A stretch of 64,000 nt of DNA from Anarhynchus alexandrinus (Eukaryota; Chordata; Aves; Charadriiformes; Charadriidae), in NCBI GenBank assembly GCA_008711295.1, contig VUYV01000063.1, positions 2,395,272-2,459,271 on the forward strand, given 5' to 3'. The first letter of the stretch is position 1. The number at the start of each line of letters is the position of its first letter. Positions 10,016 to 23,561 of this stretch are shown here, piece after piece. A program made the translations under genes and the position numbers. The notes below the pieces were generated by a model. It was not told the DNA's origin, did no database searches, and saw nothing but the letters and a program-made list of their open reading frames with translations.

Positions 10016-13000
10016 GCAGAAGCCTTCTGCAATTCCAACATTTGGCAAAACAGCGTTAGAGATTGTGTTTCTACATTCTAATTTCACACGGTTGTGTTTA
10101 CAATAGTAACAGGAGATGTTAATGACTGGATTTTTTTTTCTTCAGCTGTCTCGGTGCGGAACAGCAGCGGCACTGGTTCCACCACCCCAGTGGAGGGTGT
10201 GACTGCAGTGGCACCATGAGTTGCCCAAATTGCAGCGCTCGCTGCTGCCGCTGCTGTGTTACACGAGTGATACGCTGACCTTTCCGCTTCAGAATAGATG
10301 GGGTGTTCGTAAACAGTCAGCTCGTCTGTTGTGCTGACCTTGCAGTTGATAATGATGGAGACGGACGTCTCCAACTTCTGAGTTCTTATGATGGTCCCTG
10401 ATTTTTTTTCACCTTGACAAATACCGCTGATGTGATTTGGTGAGGATTTGTTACGAGAAGGATGTAAACGTACTGGATGAGGAAGAACGACTGTAGCAAG
10501 ATGACTGAAATGAAGCAGCAAATTGCCAAACCAGTCCAGGTACCTGTGAAGTATTTCACTTAAATTTAAGTCGAATATCTCAAGCTTTCATTGAATTTTA
10601 ATTCAAAACATGAATCAATAACAAGCAGGTTTCAGAACACTGCGATACTCAAAAGAAGGACACTTAAAGACTTCAGGACTGGTATTTCTTTCCTGTAATT
10701 AGGATGAAGAAGCAACTTCCCTGGCATTTATTGATCATCCTCTCAAACTCAACAAATTCCTGGTATTGCTTTTCGGCAAGTCACTGATATTATATGGTAT
10801 CGTAGAAACAGGGCAGGCGCGTGAGAATTATAGCTCATATGTTAGCTTCCTAATGCAAATATGTCAGAATCTTGATGTGATGAGTCTTTAGGATGTATTT
10901 ATGACAAATAGGAATTAAATGAACAAGTTGGTACTTGCACCTTGAGTGGGCTGGGCTGGCATCAGTGCTCGCCAAGTGAAACTGTGGTGATCTTACTGGA
11001 TAAACGCGTCGAAATTCAGCTTTTACAGCTAAGAATCCCTATGATTTGTGCTCCTAGCGGTTTTAGTGCTCTTTGGGATACTCGCTGACAATTGTTTTTA
11101 GTTTTTGAAGCCAGTATGTAGTTATATCCTCACCCAACATTGGAGCAAGATTGCATGAGAAAGCTGGCATGGCATCTGGGGGGTCTTTATTTTTAAATAT
11201 CAGTAACTTTCATGGTGTGGAAGAATTAAGTAGAGAATTTTCAAGTGTGCAGCGGTGGCTGGTCTAGAAACGGTAGAAATATGGCCATTTCTGGGTTTGA
11301 GAAATGGCAAGTGAAATAGCGGAAAGAATTGTAATGCAATTTCATCTTGTTGGTTGTAGTTACGTTATCAGGTAGCTCAGCAATTAACCCTTTCTGGTAA
11401 TCTGAAAGGATCCAGAGACCCATTTCTTGGAGCCAACTGTGATGTCTCCCTGATTAGTGCACTTGGGACTCTCTTGTTTTAAAAAAAAAAATAAAATTGC
11501 AGTATGTGCAAGGACACATTGGTTTAGGTTTAGCAGTTGAATAAGTTATTTTTGCCTTGATTCTCAGAAATATTCAAGTAAAAAAAATCATGAGGACTTC
11601 CATTTGAAGTTGAGCAACATGCTATAGCGTAATGGAAATACCCTGTGAAATCAGATGCAGGTGGTGGCAGAGGGGATTATCATTAATGCTTTGATATGGC
11701 GTGGGAGGTTTATGTTGTTGCTAAAGCAGAGTGAAGGAAATAGAAAAACCCGTGGAGGGAGATCCATCAGCGATAGGGCTCTGGCTCCTCTCAGATGGGA
11801 AGGATTCATGTGCTCAATAACACTGCAGGGAAAACGTGTAAAAAGGTGACATTTTGGTCTCTTTGACCACAGGCAGAACTTGTTTTAAGACAATTTCTGA
11901 TATCCTGAGGGCTGAACACTTGCAGTGGGTGCAAACACATCCACGGGCAGCACTGATGCATTTTTCCAGTGGAAATCTGTGGTCTGTAGGGTTCTAACAC
12001 TGTACACGTGCACTGCGAGATCTTTGAGGGGAACACAGGAAAGGTTGGAAAGTGATGTTCACAAAGATGTTTTGCGTTCTTCCCCTGAAATTCGGTAAGA
12101 GTGATTCGGGGCATGGTGCTGAAGCGCAGGAAATGCCGCGAGGATTGCTCTCGTGACTTGTCTTTTGGAAAATACGAACCTCTTGGGAGAGCGTGAAGCA
12201 CGGAAACACATTGCTGCGGATTTTTTTTTTTTTGAACCTCGTCGATCTTTGAGATTTCTCTGTGTTTTTTCATTTGTCCATTCCCCATTACGGGTATGAG
12301 TTTGGATTCTAGGATCTCCGACCAAACTGCAATGGAATTTTTTTGGGGGGGTTAGAAGCAGTAGAACATGGAAAATAATTTTGAATTATTTACTGTAATG
12401 TGAAAGACCATTAATTAATTAATGCAAATTTAAATAAAATCAGTATTTAATCAAATGGGAGGTATGTTTTAGTTCTGAAAGTCTTGGCTGCGGCGAGGCT
12501 GTAAAACTGAATTACAGTGGAAAGCATAAGAGGTTAAGATCCTTCCGTGCAAGTCCTCACGCTAATGCTGGCTTTTGCCTCCGCAGCACCTCGTGTGGGA
12601 GCTCAACCTCCCTCCCGTTTTGCATCCGTAGCATCTCAGCCCTAGGAAAGCACATCTCCGCTTCCTGGTGGTGTTCAGTGGAGCTGATGTGCAGTTGAGG
12701 GGACCTTCGCCCTCCGGAGGAGCGCGGTGCCCCCGAGGCACGTGCTGGTGCAGCATCACGGGAGCGCGCCTGGAAAACCAGACTCCTCCGGACAGGACGT
12801 TAACTCATAAATCATCCTAATATTCGTACTGATAAAGCATCCACTGAGAAAACCTTTTGATACTTGTCTGGTATTAATGACAAAAAGGACTTAATTCCGT
12901 TGGCTAACAGCAGTCTTCCAGTTTTCTACGGAGTGTTCAGCCGTCCACTGAGATACAGACTTACACTGCGCCTGCCGTTTCGTTTCTGTAGCAAAGCTCC

Positions 13001-13375
13001 AAAGGGTGGCAGGAAAGGAGTCCTCTCTAAAAGTCCTATTTTTTTTTTTCTACCTAATAAACTTGGAAATTATGAGATATTTTGACACAGATTTGGAGGT
13101 ATTGCAGTGGAAAGGGAGAGTGAATGTGGAGTTCATGCAGTACCTGATCAAAATGCCTCAAATGATCCATTTATGTAAGCTGGAGAAAAAAGGCAGAAGG
13201 CAGTTTATTTGGATTTATTAGATTTTTTTGCTTTAAGCTGCCATTCCTGTGTAGTTCCCACAGCTTCAACGGGGGCACAGTGGGGAAGATGGTGTTGGAT
13301 GAATTGTACCTGCATTGGGAGGGTGTGGGCAGGAGAAGGTTTTCCGTATCCCCCAGGCTGCAGTAAGCGATGGCT
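10016..13375. other. Single-copy DNA, no supported gene
   Basis: Mostly AT-rich unique sequence. It contains homopolymers (A11 near 11481, T13 near 12221), a 145-codon minus-strand frame at 10084-10521 (see findings) and a 160-codon minus-strand frame at 11806-12288. None has recognisable motifs. Octamer ATGCAAAT occurs at 10853 and 12422. Confidence 0.5.
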
Positions 13376-13408
13376 GAGTGCGCGGTCGCGTCGGCCGGCC
13401 GCGTTCAA
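13376..13408. other. Tiny CpG cluster
   Basis: Bases 13379-13404 hold eight or more CpGs, including GCGCGGTCGCG and the palindrome GGCCGGCC, in AT-rich surroundings. An ATTTGCAT octamer follows at 13418. The function is unknown. Confidence 0.4.
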
Positions 13409-16400
13409 AGGCCGTTTATTTGCATCTGAAAACTGTTGCAGTTTAAATCTTGAATCAAATTTCACTTTATTTGAAAATCACACCGCCTGCAGGAGCGTGT
13501 GGTTACCTCCATCTTCTCCAGCTCATCTCAGCAGCTGTAGGTAAATAGGGAAAGGGCACACGAGTATCGGGGCAGAGGATGGTGTGTTGTGTGTCTCTAC
13601 GATGACCTTCAGCTTTGAGGCTCCCAACCCAATCGTATGTGGATATACGTCGTGCAGTTTCATTCTTTTATAAAAATAAACCTTCTAAATATCGCTGTCC
13701 AATGGATATGATAAACAAGACTGAAAATACTAGTTGTACTCGCTCAAGGTTTTCATCTATAAAGCTTAGTTCGACTTGGTGGGAACTCATAGGGTTATTT
13801 ATAGTTTTCTGTTACTCGCTGCATCCTGTGTTTTGTTATAATGAAAAAGCTGTCCTCTTATCGCGAACTCCTTATATTCACCGAGTACACGGTACGAGGT
13901 TCAGTGCATCTAGTTTAGGGCTGTCACACAAATAAAAATGAAGAATGTATACTGGTTTTCCACATATGTAAACTTTGATGTTCCTTTTTTTTTTTTACGA
14001 AGACTTCTGCAGTGAGGTGCTGCTCCAAAAAAAAGTTCCCCCGTGTTCTCTCCTTGAGGAGGGAGAAGGAAGGAGGAAAGAATTGGTTGAAAAGGAGCGT
14101 TTCTTTGTTACATCGGCAAACATTTGATTCTTTAGCAAAAAGCTGATTTGGGTTACAGTCAAACTAAATAAACCACACGGAACCTGCAGTTCCTTAAGCC
14201 TTCACACTGCGCAGAACTGCTCTGAGCTGAGTAACTTTGTGTTGGGTGCTGTGTGTTTGTAACTGAGGAATTGCGCAAGTGCTTCCCAAAAATTCAGAGG
14301 GTTTAAGTTTATTTTTGCCTTGGTGGGCAAAACTGTCTACTTCGTTGGTTTTTTTTTTCTTCTCTTCACACGGATTGTATTACTTGTGGATGTGACTTCA
14401 TCTCAGAGCACTTTAATAATGGAATTTAAAAAGAAATTCTCTTTTTGAAGAAAAATATTGTAGAACTGCAAGCAGCCGTTAGCTGTAAGTCATCAAGCAT
14501 GATTTTCCTGTCTCCTGATGCCCCCCTAGTCTGTCCTGGTGCCCTTCAGTCCGTTTCCCAGCTTCTGAACCACCCCTGCCTTCAGCGGGTACCCCATGGG
14601 GCGTGCAGCAGCGTCCCCGTGCCGCAGGTGCCAGAGGTGGGGTGCCCTTCAGAGCGCTTTGAGACTGTGAACTTGGGGAAATACTGGGGAAAATAAGCTT
14701 GTGCCGTTGTCTGTGGAGACAGCACTGGTTCTGAATATTGCAGTAATAAGTACATTTTTCAGGTGTGAGGCAAACTCGGAGTCAGCTGTACGGTCTGGGT
14801 GACTTTAAACACCAAGAATCCTTGTTGGTGTCTCGGTGTCACCGGGATGTTCGTTGATGGAGTTAGCTTCTGCTGTCCTACAATTTCATAGGTTTCTTTT
14901 TTCTGTTCACTTTTTTGGTCCAGTTTCACTTGGATGTAGTTCTTTCGAGCAAAGGCTTTTTTTGTCCCGCTCGTACAGCACCGCTGGCGATGTGCTCCGA
15001 GCCTTGGGCTGGGTGGCTGCGGTGGGCGTGCTTGTGGTGTTCTGTCCTGTTTCTCTCCTAATGGTTGTACAAACCAAACTGGAAATACAGCTCAAACATC
15101 TACTAAACATTCAGACTTTTTTTTTTTTAAGCCAAGATGAATTTGACAAGTGTGTTATTGTTGGTCCTGTATAATATTGCGAAATGCCTGGCATCTGTTT
15201 CCAACTACGTCCTATCAGAAATCGTAAAACCAGATGAATAACAATGGGAATAAAAAAAAAATGTTTTTTACTAAGGAATGATTGATTTTTTTTATACGTT
15301 TTTCCAGCAGACATACTCTATTTGTGTTCCAGCAATTATTTGCATAACACTGCCACTCCAAACCAGGGAACATACTTTGTCACAATAATCCTTTGGAAAT
15401 CAGTGTCAAAACACATCGGATGTTACCTGATAAACCAACCATGAAACTGCCATCAATTGAGATTTTTGCGACAGTCACTGTTCTGCTAGTTAACATGGCT
15501 TTTGAGACTTCGAGTTAGATGCTGACTGCTTAGGATGGATCATTTTAAGTTGGAGTTTTGAAAGTAAAAGCCATAGTTGAGGAAACTGGTTTTCTTGCCT
15601 TTGGTTTTTTTTTTAAATTACTTTTGAAAACTACTCAAAATACCTTAAGATGAGTGTTCCTTGGTGAAAATGCATGCAATTAAAGAGGAGTTTGTTCTCA
15701 TGAACAGGTGAATTCCAAAGAGGGCCAATCTCAGTGCAAGGAGAAACGCGCGGTTCTGCTCAGCCCCCTGGGAAAGCTCGAGATATCTGGGTGTGAAACA
15801 GGCTTACATGAAATAAAACTGCCAAAAATGAGCGTGCTGCCAAGTGGGTAAGTTCATGTCCTATTGATCCTATGTTTATGTATGTGGTAGAGGAAAGAGA
15901 TTGCCCAGAGGCTCTGAGACACGACTGCTTGTACTCGTTCTTACTAGCCATACTGGGAGCACAGGACTTGCTGTGGGAGGCAGAAGGAGCCTCCAGTGCC
16001 TTTCAGGAGTGGCGGCTCCAAAATGCATTTCTTTTTCTGCTGCATCAATAGTATTAGTAAAGAAATGTTCTAAAATAAAGGTATTTTTAACGTAGATTTT
16101 GAAAGTACGTCCTGCCCCCTAATTTTGGACACATGTGAAAATCTGTGGCTGAGGAGTCAGACTTCCTTGCATGCTTTGGGAATTTTGCAGACCTGTCTGT
16201 AGGTACACGTTCCAACAGGCAGAACCAGGACTGAATAATGGCTTTAATTCCTGAATGCTGCTTGTGAGAGCTTTGGTTGGTTTTCCATAGCTGTAACGTC
16301 TTCTGGAGTTCAGAACAGATGATATCCGTGGCAGTGGAGATGTCTCACCTATAGGAGTGATTAAGGAGATACTGGTATGTTTTACTGGTGAATATAAGCG

Positions 16401-17619
16401 CTGCTCAATCTGGTAAAGTCCGTCTGTCCTGTGTCAGGTCTTTGGGCTGTGCTTTTTCCTTCTTTGTGAGGAACTGCTGAGTGATATCTTTAGAAGGAGC
16501 ACTGAATACTTTCAAAATTACTTGATGCCAAATTTCTTTGCCGAATTCCTCTGCCAAAATGAAAGTTACTAATGCTACTCATTTAGGGCTGGTCTCTTCA
16601 ACTGGTTTTGGTAATAAAATTGCAGTCTTTGTCGCAGTCCGTTACAGCTGAGCTTTTTCTGACAAGACTCAAACAGGTTTGGCTTCCTTCTCTCCATGTT
16701 GTCCTCCTCTCCCCTGCCTTTTGCTTCTGAAATTCTCCATTGATTTGTGGGGTTTCCCCTTTTCTGTTCTCCTGTTTTACTGTCCTTGTCATTTAAGTGT
16801 GCATAAAATAAATCAGGAATATGAAGCATAATGTGTATTCTGGTTGAAATATGTTTTTGCCTCTAATACAAAACCCCTCAAGCCTCTGGGTTTGACAGTT
16901 TTGCCAACTCCAGTGATATGGAAATAAGTACTTCAGTTTCTTCATATGCTGATTTCAGTACTGGATTTCTGCTGATGAGGAACAGAAATAAAGCAGTGTT
17001 TAGGATAAGGCCGAAGTTTGCCTTTGCTGCAGAGCAGCATCTGCCTGAAGAACAACTAAAACGAGGACTCTTCACCCTCGAGAAGAGGATAGGTGGGTGG
17101 AAGAATAGTAGGAAAAAGGTTTGTGTGTTCTCGAAGGTGATGACTACGAGAAATTGTGTGGTGTTCTTTATAATGCAAGAGATAAAGGGAATTGCATGAA
17201 AATAAAAGCTGAAGATAAACAATTGTGAAGTTGCGGGTACTAAAAAATACACGCTCAAAGTGAAATGGGAGATTATTGGAAGAAAATAATTACATGTTCT
17301 TAATTAGTAGAGGCCAAGAAGGTGGCTGGGGACATACTGTTGTACTGGGTGTGTTTTGTAGCTCTCCTGGAGAGAGAAGAGCAAAAGTCTGTTGACTTCT
17401 GTCTTTAATGAGGCTTTGAATGGTTCACGTGATGGCTTGCCTTCTCTTTTTGAACATTTTTAGGGACAGTAAGTATCTTCAGGGCGAGTGGTGGCGGGGA
17501 GGCAGGGTGGTGACATCGGTCTTCCAGGCACACAGACCTTCTTCCAGGAAATTACACGCGTGTCCCCAAAAGCTCCGAGACCTTTGTTATTCCCCTCGGC
17601 CTGCACAAATGAGAGCCGC
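13409..17619. other. Single-copy DNA, nothing recognised
   Basis: Unique AT-rich sequence with homopolymers (T12 near 13986, T14 near 15117) and only short frames, none with domain or splice support. Confidence 0.55.
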
Positions 17620-17765
17620 TGTTGCTGGCAGCCGGCGGGTCGTTCCCCCGTCACAGGAACCCCGCCGCGAGGCAAGGCCGTCCCGTTTGTAAGGCCGGCG
17701 GCTGCCCTCCTCGTGTTGGGGGCTGCCGCTTGCGCACGGGTAACGTGGCCACGTTGGCTGGTGGA
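17620..17765. other. CpG-dense patch
   Basis: Roughly 18 CpGs in about 140 bp (CCCCGCCGCGAGG, AAGGCCGGCGGC, GCGCACGGGTAACG). Frames on both strands (117 codons plus, 113 codons minus) overlap here and look like composition effects. Confidence 0.45.
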
Positions 17766-19220
17766 AGAAGGAGCTCATGATCACGTTCTTCGGGTAGACA
17801 TCACACAATCCAGATCCTTTTCCCAATTCTTTAATTTTTAGGTGATGTTGATCTTCTATTTTTTTCCATTGAGTTAGTTTCCTGGCCTCCCTGAAGTGTT
17901 GAGATTTTAAGTGGCATCTTGGTAACACTTAAATAATGCGATTTGATAAGTTATATGCAAAAATTGTTATAGGTGGAATATTATTCAAGAGTAGTTCACA
18001 AGTTAATGGTAAGCAGAATGTTCTTACAATTACTGTAAGAATTTACGTCTGAAAAAGAAACTCAAGGTGCGACTTGCTTTTGTCTTCACCGATTATAAAG
18101 TTCTAAAAATTTTAAAGCCATCTGTAAATGTTTGTGCTGAAGTATAACATTTAATCTCTTCTACTCGTCACTAGTGCGTAGTTGTTAAATCCGGCCTCAT
18201 TATTTTTGACAGAATAAAATAAAAACAAAACAGTGCCCAGTGTTTCTCCTAACTGGCTAATAAACACTATGGTAAGAACATTGGGTAGGAAAAAAACAAA
18301 AACAAAAACAAAAACCATAAGAAACATAAAAATAAGTTTTAATGGACCCCTGTCAGAGAGAACCATAATGAGCGCAAGTCTAGTAATAAATATTGGTATT
18401 CTGCTCCGCGGTGCTTGGGACTTTTCATGTAGAATTGCGTGTAACAATCAATATAGATTTTAGGGGTTTTTAACAACAAAAATAAGTAAACCTTTGAAAT
18501 ATATAAATACTTAAGACTTGCAATCCGTCAGACAAACCTGCTAGTTGTAGAAAAATCTGATAAGAGTGCCTGGTTAATGGCATAATCGGTTTGTGGAGAT
18601 CTTGCTCTATTTTACAGCTTGTAAAATGCTGTGCAATTAATCACCTGAGATTACAACCTATTCTGTGATGGCTCTCCTTAAAACTTAAGAACACAGACTA
18701 TAATGTAGTCTAAAAGGAGAAGCAACAAAGTAAAATTTGGTTTTCAGTGCGCTTGAAAGAAATTGATCTATTAATGAGATGAAACTAATTGTAATGACCT
18801 TGAGGTTATTCTGCTGCTTGTGAAGCTGGCAGAGTTTAAAAGTCACGGCACGGCGTAACGCCTTCTTGTTGGGGAGGAGGAAATTCTACTCAAGCTTGTT
18901 AAATATATGTCTGTATATATACATAAAATAAAATTTCATACATATATACACGAAGACTTTCAGCTAAACATGATTTTGAAAGTTTTAATTTACTGAATTC
19001 TGGCTAAAATTGTTTCTAACCATTTTGCAGTCCGAGTGCAGTGCTGACAATTGGCCGACTTAAACAGTAACTTGAAATCCCCGATTTCTGGTTTAGTATT
19101 TAAATTGGGGATGGACTTGTTCGTTTATCATTCAGGTTGGCATTGCCAGTTAACAAAGTGCTGGCAATAGAGCCAGAATAGATGATCTCAGTATCGGAAT
19201 AGCTCTGGAGCAATCAGGTT
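17766..19220. other. AT-rich single-copy DNA with small simple repeats
   Basis: Contains a CAAAAA microsatellite at 18290-18315 and an AT-rich palindromic stretch at 18910-18951 whose ends, GTATATAT and ATATATAC, are complementary. Otherwise unique. Confidence 0.55.
18290..18315. repeat. (CAAAAA)n microsatellite
   Basis: Four to five units of CAAAAA in a row. Confidence 0.9.
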
Positions 19221-19234
19221 CTTGGTGTTTGATA

Positions 19235-19345
19235 CCCGCAGGCTGTACGACGGAGGCTGCGGTCGCGGTGGCCTCCGTACAGCGGCGTCAGGAGGGGCAC
19301 GCGTTGGGCTCACAGGCGGTCTCGACATCGCTACGGTCATTATCG
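19235..19345. other. CpG-dense patch
   Basis: About 16 CpGs in 110 bp (GTACGACGG, TGCGGTCGCGGTGG, CAGCGGCGTCAGG). A 66-codon plus frame runs through it with no recognisable features. Confidence 0.45.
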
Positions 19346-22300
19346 GGCCCTTTCTGAAATTTGGGGTCTATTGCTTCAGGGTTTTAAAGTGGGGCATAAA
19401 GTACACCAAAGATGAAGCTTGATTTGATAAATTTGTCTCTAAGAACTTCAGATTCACAGTTCATACTGTCAAAAAAGAACTAAAAGTATCTATATCCTGT
19501 ATATAATTTTATATATATGTATTTAGTACTGTATCAGCTGTTGTAGTTTTTCTTTCAGTGTCTACCATTATAACGATTAGTTTTGGTCAAGGAGGTTCTC
19601 TTTCTTCTGATATTCCTGCCTGAAATATTTCAAGCATTTAACTCTTTTTGCTCATGTCCAGAAGAAACTCACTTTTTTTGCTGTTGCTGTACTTCTACAG
19701 TGTCTTTAGCCGCTTTGAAATTTCAGAATTAGGTTTCTTGGTTTTTCTGCTGTCCCCTGCAGTGTTCCCACTCTGGGACGACCCTGTTCTGAGAAGCCTT
19801 ATCTTACTCCTGAGCTGGAGAGGTAAATTATCAGCTCGGCGAGCAGCCCATCACACCTGTGACTGCAGTTAATGGTAACAGGACGCAGCTTTTATTTCCC
19901 TGTGCTAAATATTTACAGCAGAAGATACTTTGGAAACATGGGATGTTGACTTGTCAGTTTTTTTCCCTGTGGTGCAAAAATCCAGATTCTTTCAGGAATT
20001 TCTGTGCTCCCTGAGGACAATCGCCCTGGGATCCCATGCGTTGGGGGCTCTCTCGCCTACACTTGCGCTACTGCGGGGAAAGGAGTGGCAACCGGAGGAC
20101 AGCGGTAAAAGGAAGGGCAATAGTATAATGTGCAGAGGTGAACGGGAACAGCTTCCAGCGCGTGGTTGGAAAATCCTGTCCTGCTGAGCACGGGGTCATG
20201 AACGTATAACTGCACGCTTGTGAGCGTGCGTGTGAAATGAAAGTCAAATTTGCCGTCGGATTAGTGGGCTCAGGTCCCGGTTTATGCGAACAGTGACATC
20301 CACTGTGGGACTTAAGGATGCCACCATGAGAAGTTGAGTTTTTCTGCTGTAAAGCTTAGTTGAGCTGGCTCTGATCTGTCACTGCCCTCCTTGGAGGTGC
20401 CCAGCGCTGGGGCAAGATGTGGGTGATTTGGGGACAGCCACCCCCTCGCCGCTGGGCTCCTGCTCCGCCAGCCCGGGGGCTGCTGGGGCGCACGGCCAGC
20501 TTGAGCTTGGCAGAGGAACCCGAGTTCCCATCTTCTGCGGGAGACAACGCGTGAAGGTGATCTGCTCCTCCATAGACTCGGGGAACTGAGTGTTTGTCGG
20601 TGTGGATGCGAACTTGGATTTGAGAGACTGCAGAGAAGTTGTTGGCATTTCATGCATGTTAGTGAGAAGCGAGGTGGGGCAGGTTGACTTGCTTTACTGT
20701 TCCTTGAATGGTCAAAATGTGCCTTTTCCTGGTGTTGTAGGGATACCCCGGACTTCCCTTTACGCTATTTTCAGAAGAGGGAGACTTCTGGAAGCAGCGC
20801 GATCCCATCTGCCCTCTGTATTTCTTGCGAGCTGTTTGCAATTTTCCTTTTAGTGTTTCATTTCCCTGCATCTTACTGAGAGATGGGAGGAGGAGGACCA
20901 AGGAGCCAGGTTGGCCATGCTTGTATTATTAATCTACCTTAAACCTTTTACGGGTGAATCCGCAGTTCAGGAAGGTCACCAGGGTTTCAGTCAATCTCTC
21001 TCTGCCAGTTTAACATGATCAGAAACTCTCCGGAATCTCAGTTTAAACAGGTTTCCAGCTATTATAGATTCAAAGAAAATCTCAAGTGTGTGAAAACGCA
21101 GCGGATGCAGCGGTGTACAGGAGTCTGATAAGAGCCTAGAACAATAACTTGGAGAGGTGCGAACCACTCTGTTCATCTCTGAGGTATTTAATCATAGCCA
21201 GTGATGATGGTTTAAATGTCAACTTTGCTAACTGTTTCATTCCTCATACTGTAAAATTTACTGTGAGTGATATCTCACTTTGATGCCACAAGTGGGAGGC
21301 ATTTGGGAGAGTGCCACTCCTCCTATTTTTCCAATAAGCATCAGCCAAGGCTAAGAAACTTAGTGGAGCTCAGGGGCGTACTAAAAACCGACCGAAGGAG
21401 GTAGGTATGCGACGACTCTGCTTAGCTGCTTCGAATAGATTTCTGGTTTACCGTGAACATCTGATGTGACTTACGCGCATAGAGGGTTGTTGGCAATGTA
21501 GCTTGGAAGAGTTGCCGCTCTTCCCCCTTTCCGTTCTCCCTTCAAATTATTGTGTAACAGCAGAGATTTTATGATTAAAATGGCATGGGATAAAACCTGA
21601 ATGAGACAAAGTACACGTTTGTAAGAAGTTAATAGTTTTGGGATGACCTCTAAATGTAGAGCTGGGGGGGGAGAAGGTGTCCCAGAGACCTGTTTGAAAC
21701 TTCAACTGGTGGTAGCATAGGCTCTATAGACTCTAGGTAATTCCTTGAGGGAAGATGTGGTGTATCCGGTGGAACCAACCACGGGGTTCTGTTCTGCAGA
21801 GCCTGAAGTTTCCGCTGTTGAAGATGGGCAACCATTATTCTTGTATAAATAAAACTATATTACCGATTATTTTAAAGACCACTGTCCATATGGAGTTATC
21901 CTATGGTCCACATAGTTTATAAACATTATAGGAAGTAACATTGAAAAAACCTTCATCACCTTTCCACTTTTTGGAAAATTGTTTATTTTTGGTTGGTTTT
22001 CTTAACCGGTACTGTAGCGGTGTGTGTCCTCTGTAAGGTCCTGCTGCCGTAGGGGAAGAGGTTAAAACGCTGCCTGTGGACAAGTCCAGATGCATCACTT
22101 CCCTGCCAGCTAGAACACAGCACTTACTCTTGTAAATACCATAATCATCCAAGCTGACGGCACTTATCGATGATCAAAGTATGTTTTGCATGGCACTTTC
22201 CTTTTTTTATAGTTTAATGTATTTAATTACTGTTTACAGTGACTGGAAAATGGTTCATTAGGTGGATCTTTTGTAGGCGTTAATATAAACAGATTAGGTT

Positions 22301-22887
22301 TGAGATACAGTCTGCCTTTATGCGCGTTTGAGCCTGCGGAGTCCTTGGGTAGCAGCTAGGTGAAGGGCTTGCTCTGCTCCACGTGTTCTCTGCTCTGGTT
22401 CTCAAGAGCTTCAAAGAACTGCTTTGCGTGGCTCGGAGTGCCACTGGGTCCTTCTGGGGTGCCGCTTGCTCAGCACGTGGGGAAAAATCCCCGCGGGATT
22501 TCAGACGTTTAGTTCCCGTGACAGCGGGGGGAGGGCGGTGTGCGTGGGGCAGCGCGGCAGGACGCAGGTGCGTGGTGCTGGTCCGGCCTCTGGGCTGCTT
22601 CTCCTGTGGTTTAACCCCTGAGGATCTCGATTTATGTGTCGCTGAGTAAAGTGACAGCGTGTTTTGGGTGCCTGTGCAGAACAGTCACCAAAAGGAGAGG
22701 GTCGCAGTCTTACATATCTTTTAAGTCTTTTATTTCTAAATATCTGCTAACTTGTGGCACTAAGCTTTCACAAATCTCGTTGAGTTTGCTGCTGCTTGTC
22801 TTAAAAAAACCCAACAACATGCAGATACTTTAATAGGAAGATGTTGCCTGTTACTTCAAATTACTTCAAAATTCCAGGAAAGTGGTA

Positions 22888-22920
22888 TTTTTTTTAAAAA
22901 AAAAAAAGAAAAAAAGAAAT
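22888..22920. repeat. T-run/A-run low-complexity tract
   Basis: Eight Ts followed directly by twelve As and then an A-rich tail with two G interruptions. The T/A junction is self-complementary. Confidence 0.85.
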
Positions 22921-23525
22921 ATTACCTTCTCTGGTAGTAGTGTCTACAAATATCCAGGCATCAATCTTTATTTCAGCAGATTCAATGGATGTGGCAGGAA
23001 GAGTTATTATATAGCATAGTCCTCCTTTTATTAAAAATAAACTGGGCTAGGTTTTTTCATAGTTTCTTGTGGAGATGCTACAGATTGTTTATGCTGCATC
23101 AAGATAAGAAAACTTTTTATTGGAAATTGTGTTTCAAAAACTTAAACAAAATAAACTCTAAAACCATGGAGAAAGTTTAGACTTTGTCAAAGCCTTACAC
23201 GTAGTACAGCTCAAATACGTGGTTTCGTATGTTTTTAGAACTGGTTTGCAGGGTGAGTTTTACTGCCAGGTGTGGATGGGGAACTTTATTTTGCATGATT
23301 GGCAAAACCCACATTCCTTTCATTTAAACTGAAGTGAATCTCGAGCAACTCCACTGTAATCAATACTATACTTTAGATGTGTTATTTTCCCTGACAGCAC
23401 TGCTGCATTTCTATTCATCTGTCAAAGACAGTGTTACAAGATTCAAATAGGAGTGGGTTTTTTAAGTCTTCACAGCTGTGGTTTTGTCCATAAATCCAGC
23501 TGGAGAAGCCTTTGAGGACTCCATG

Positions 23526-23561
23526 TAAAAAATAAATAAATAAAATAAAATAAAAAAAAAT
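23526..23561. repeat. (AAAT)n / (AAAAT)n microsatellite
   Basis: AAAT units grading into AAAAT units and then an A9 run. Confidence 0.9.
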
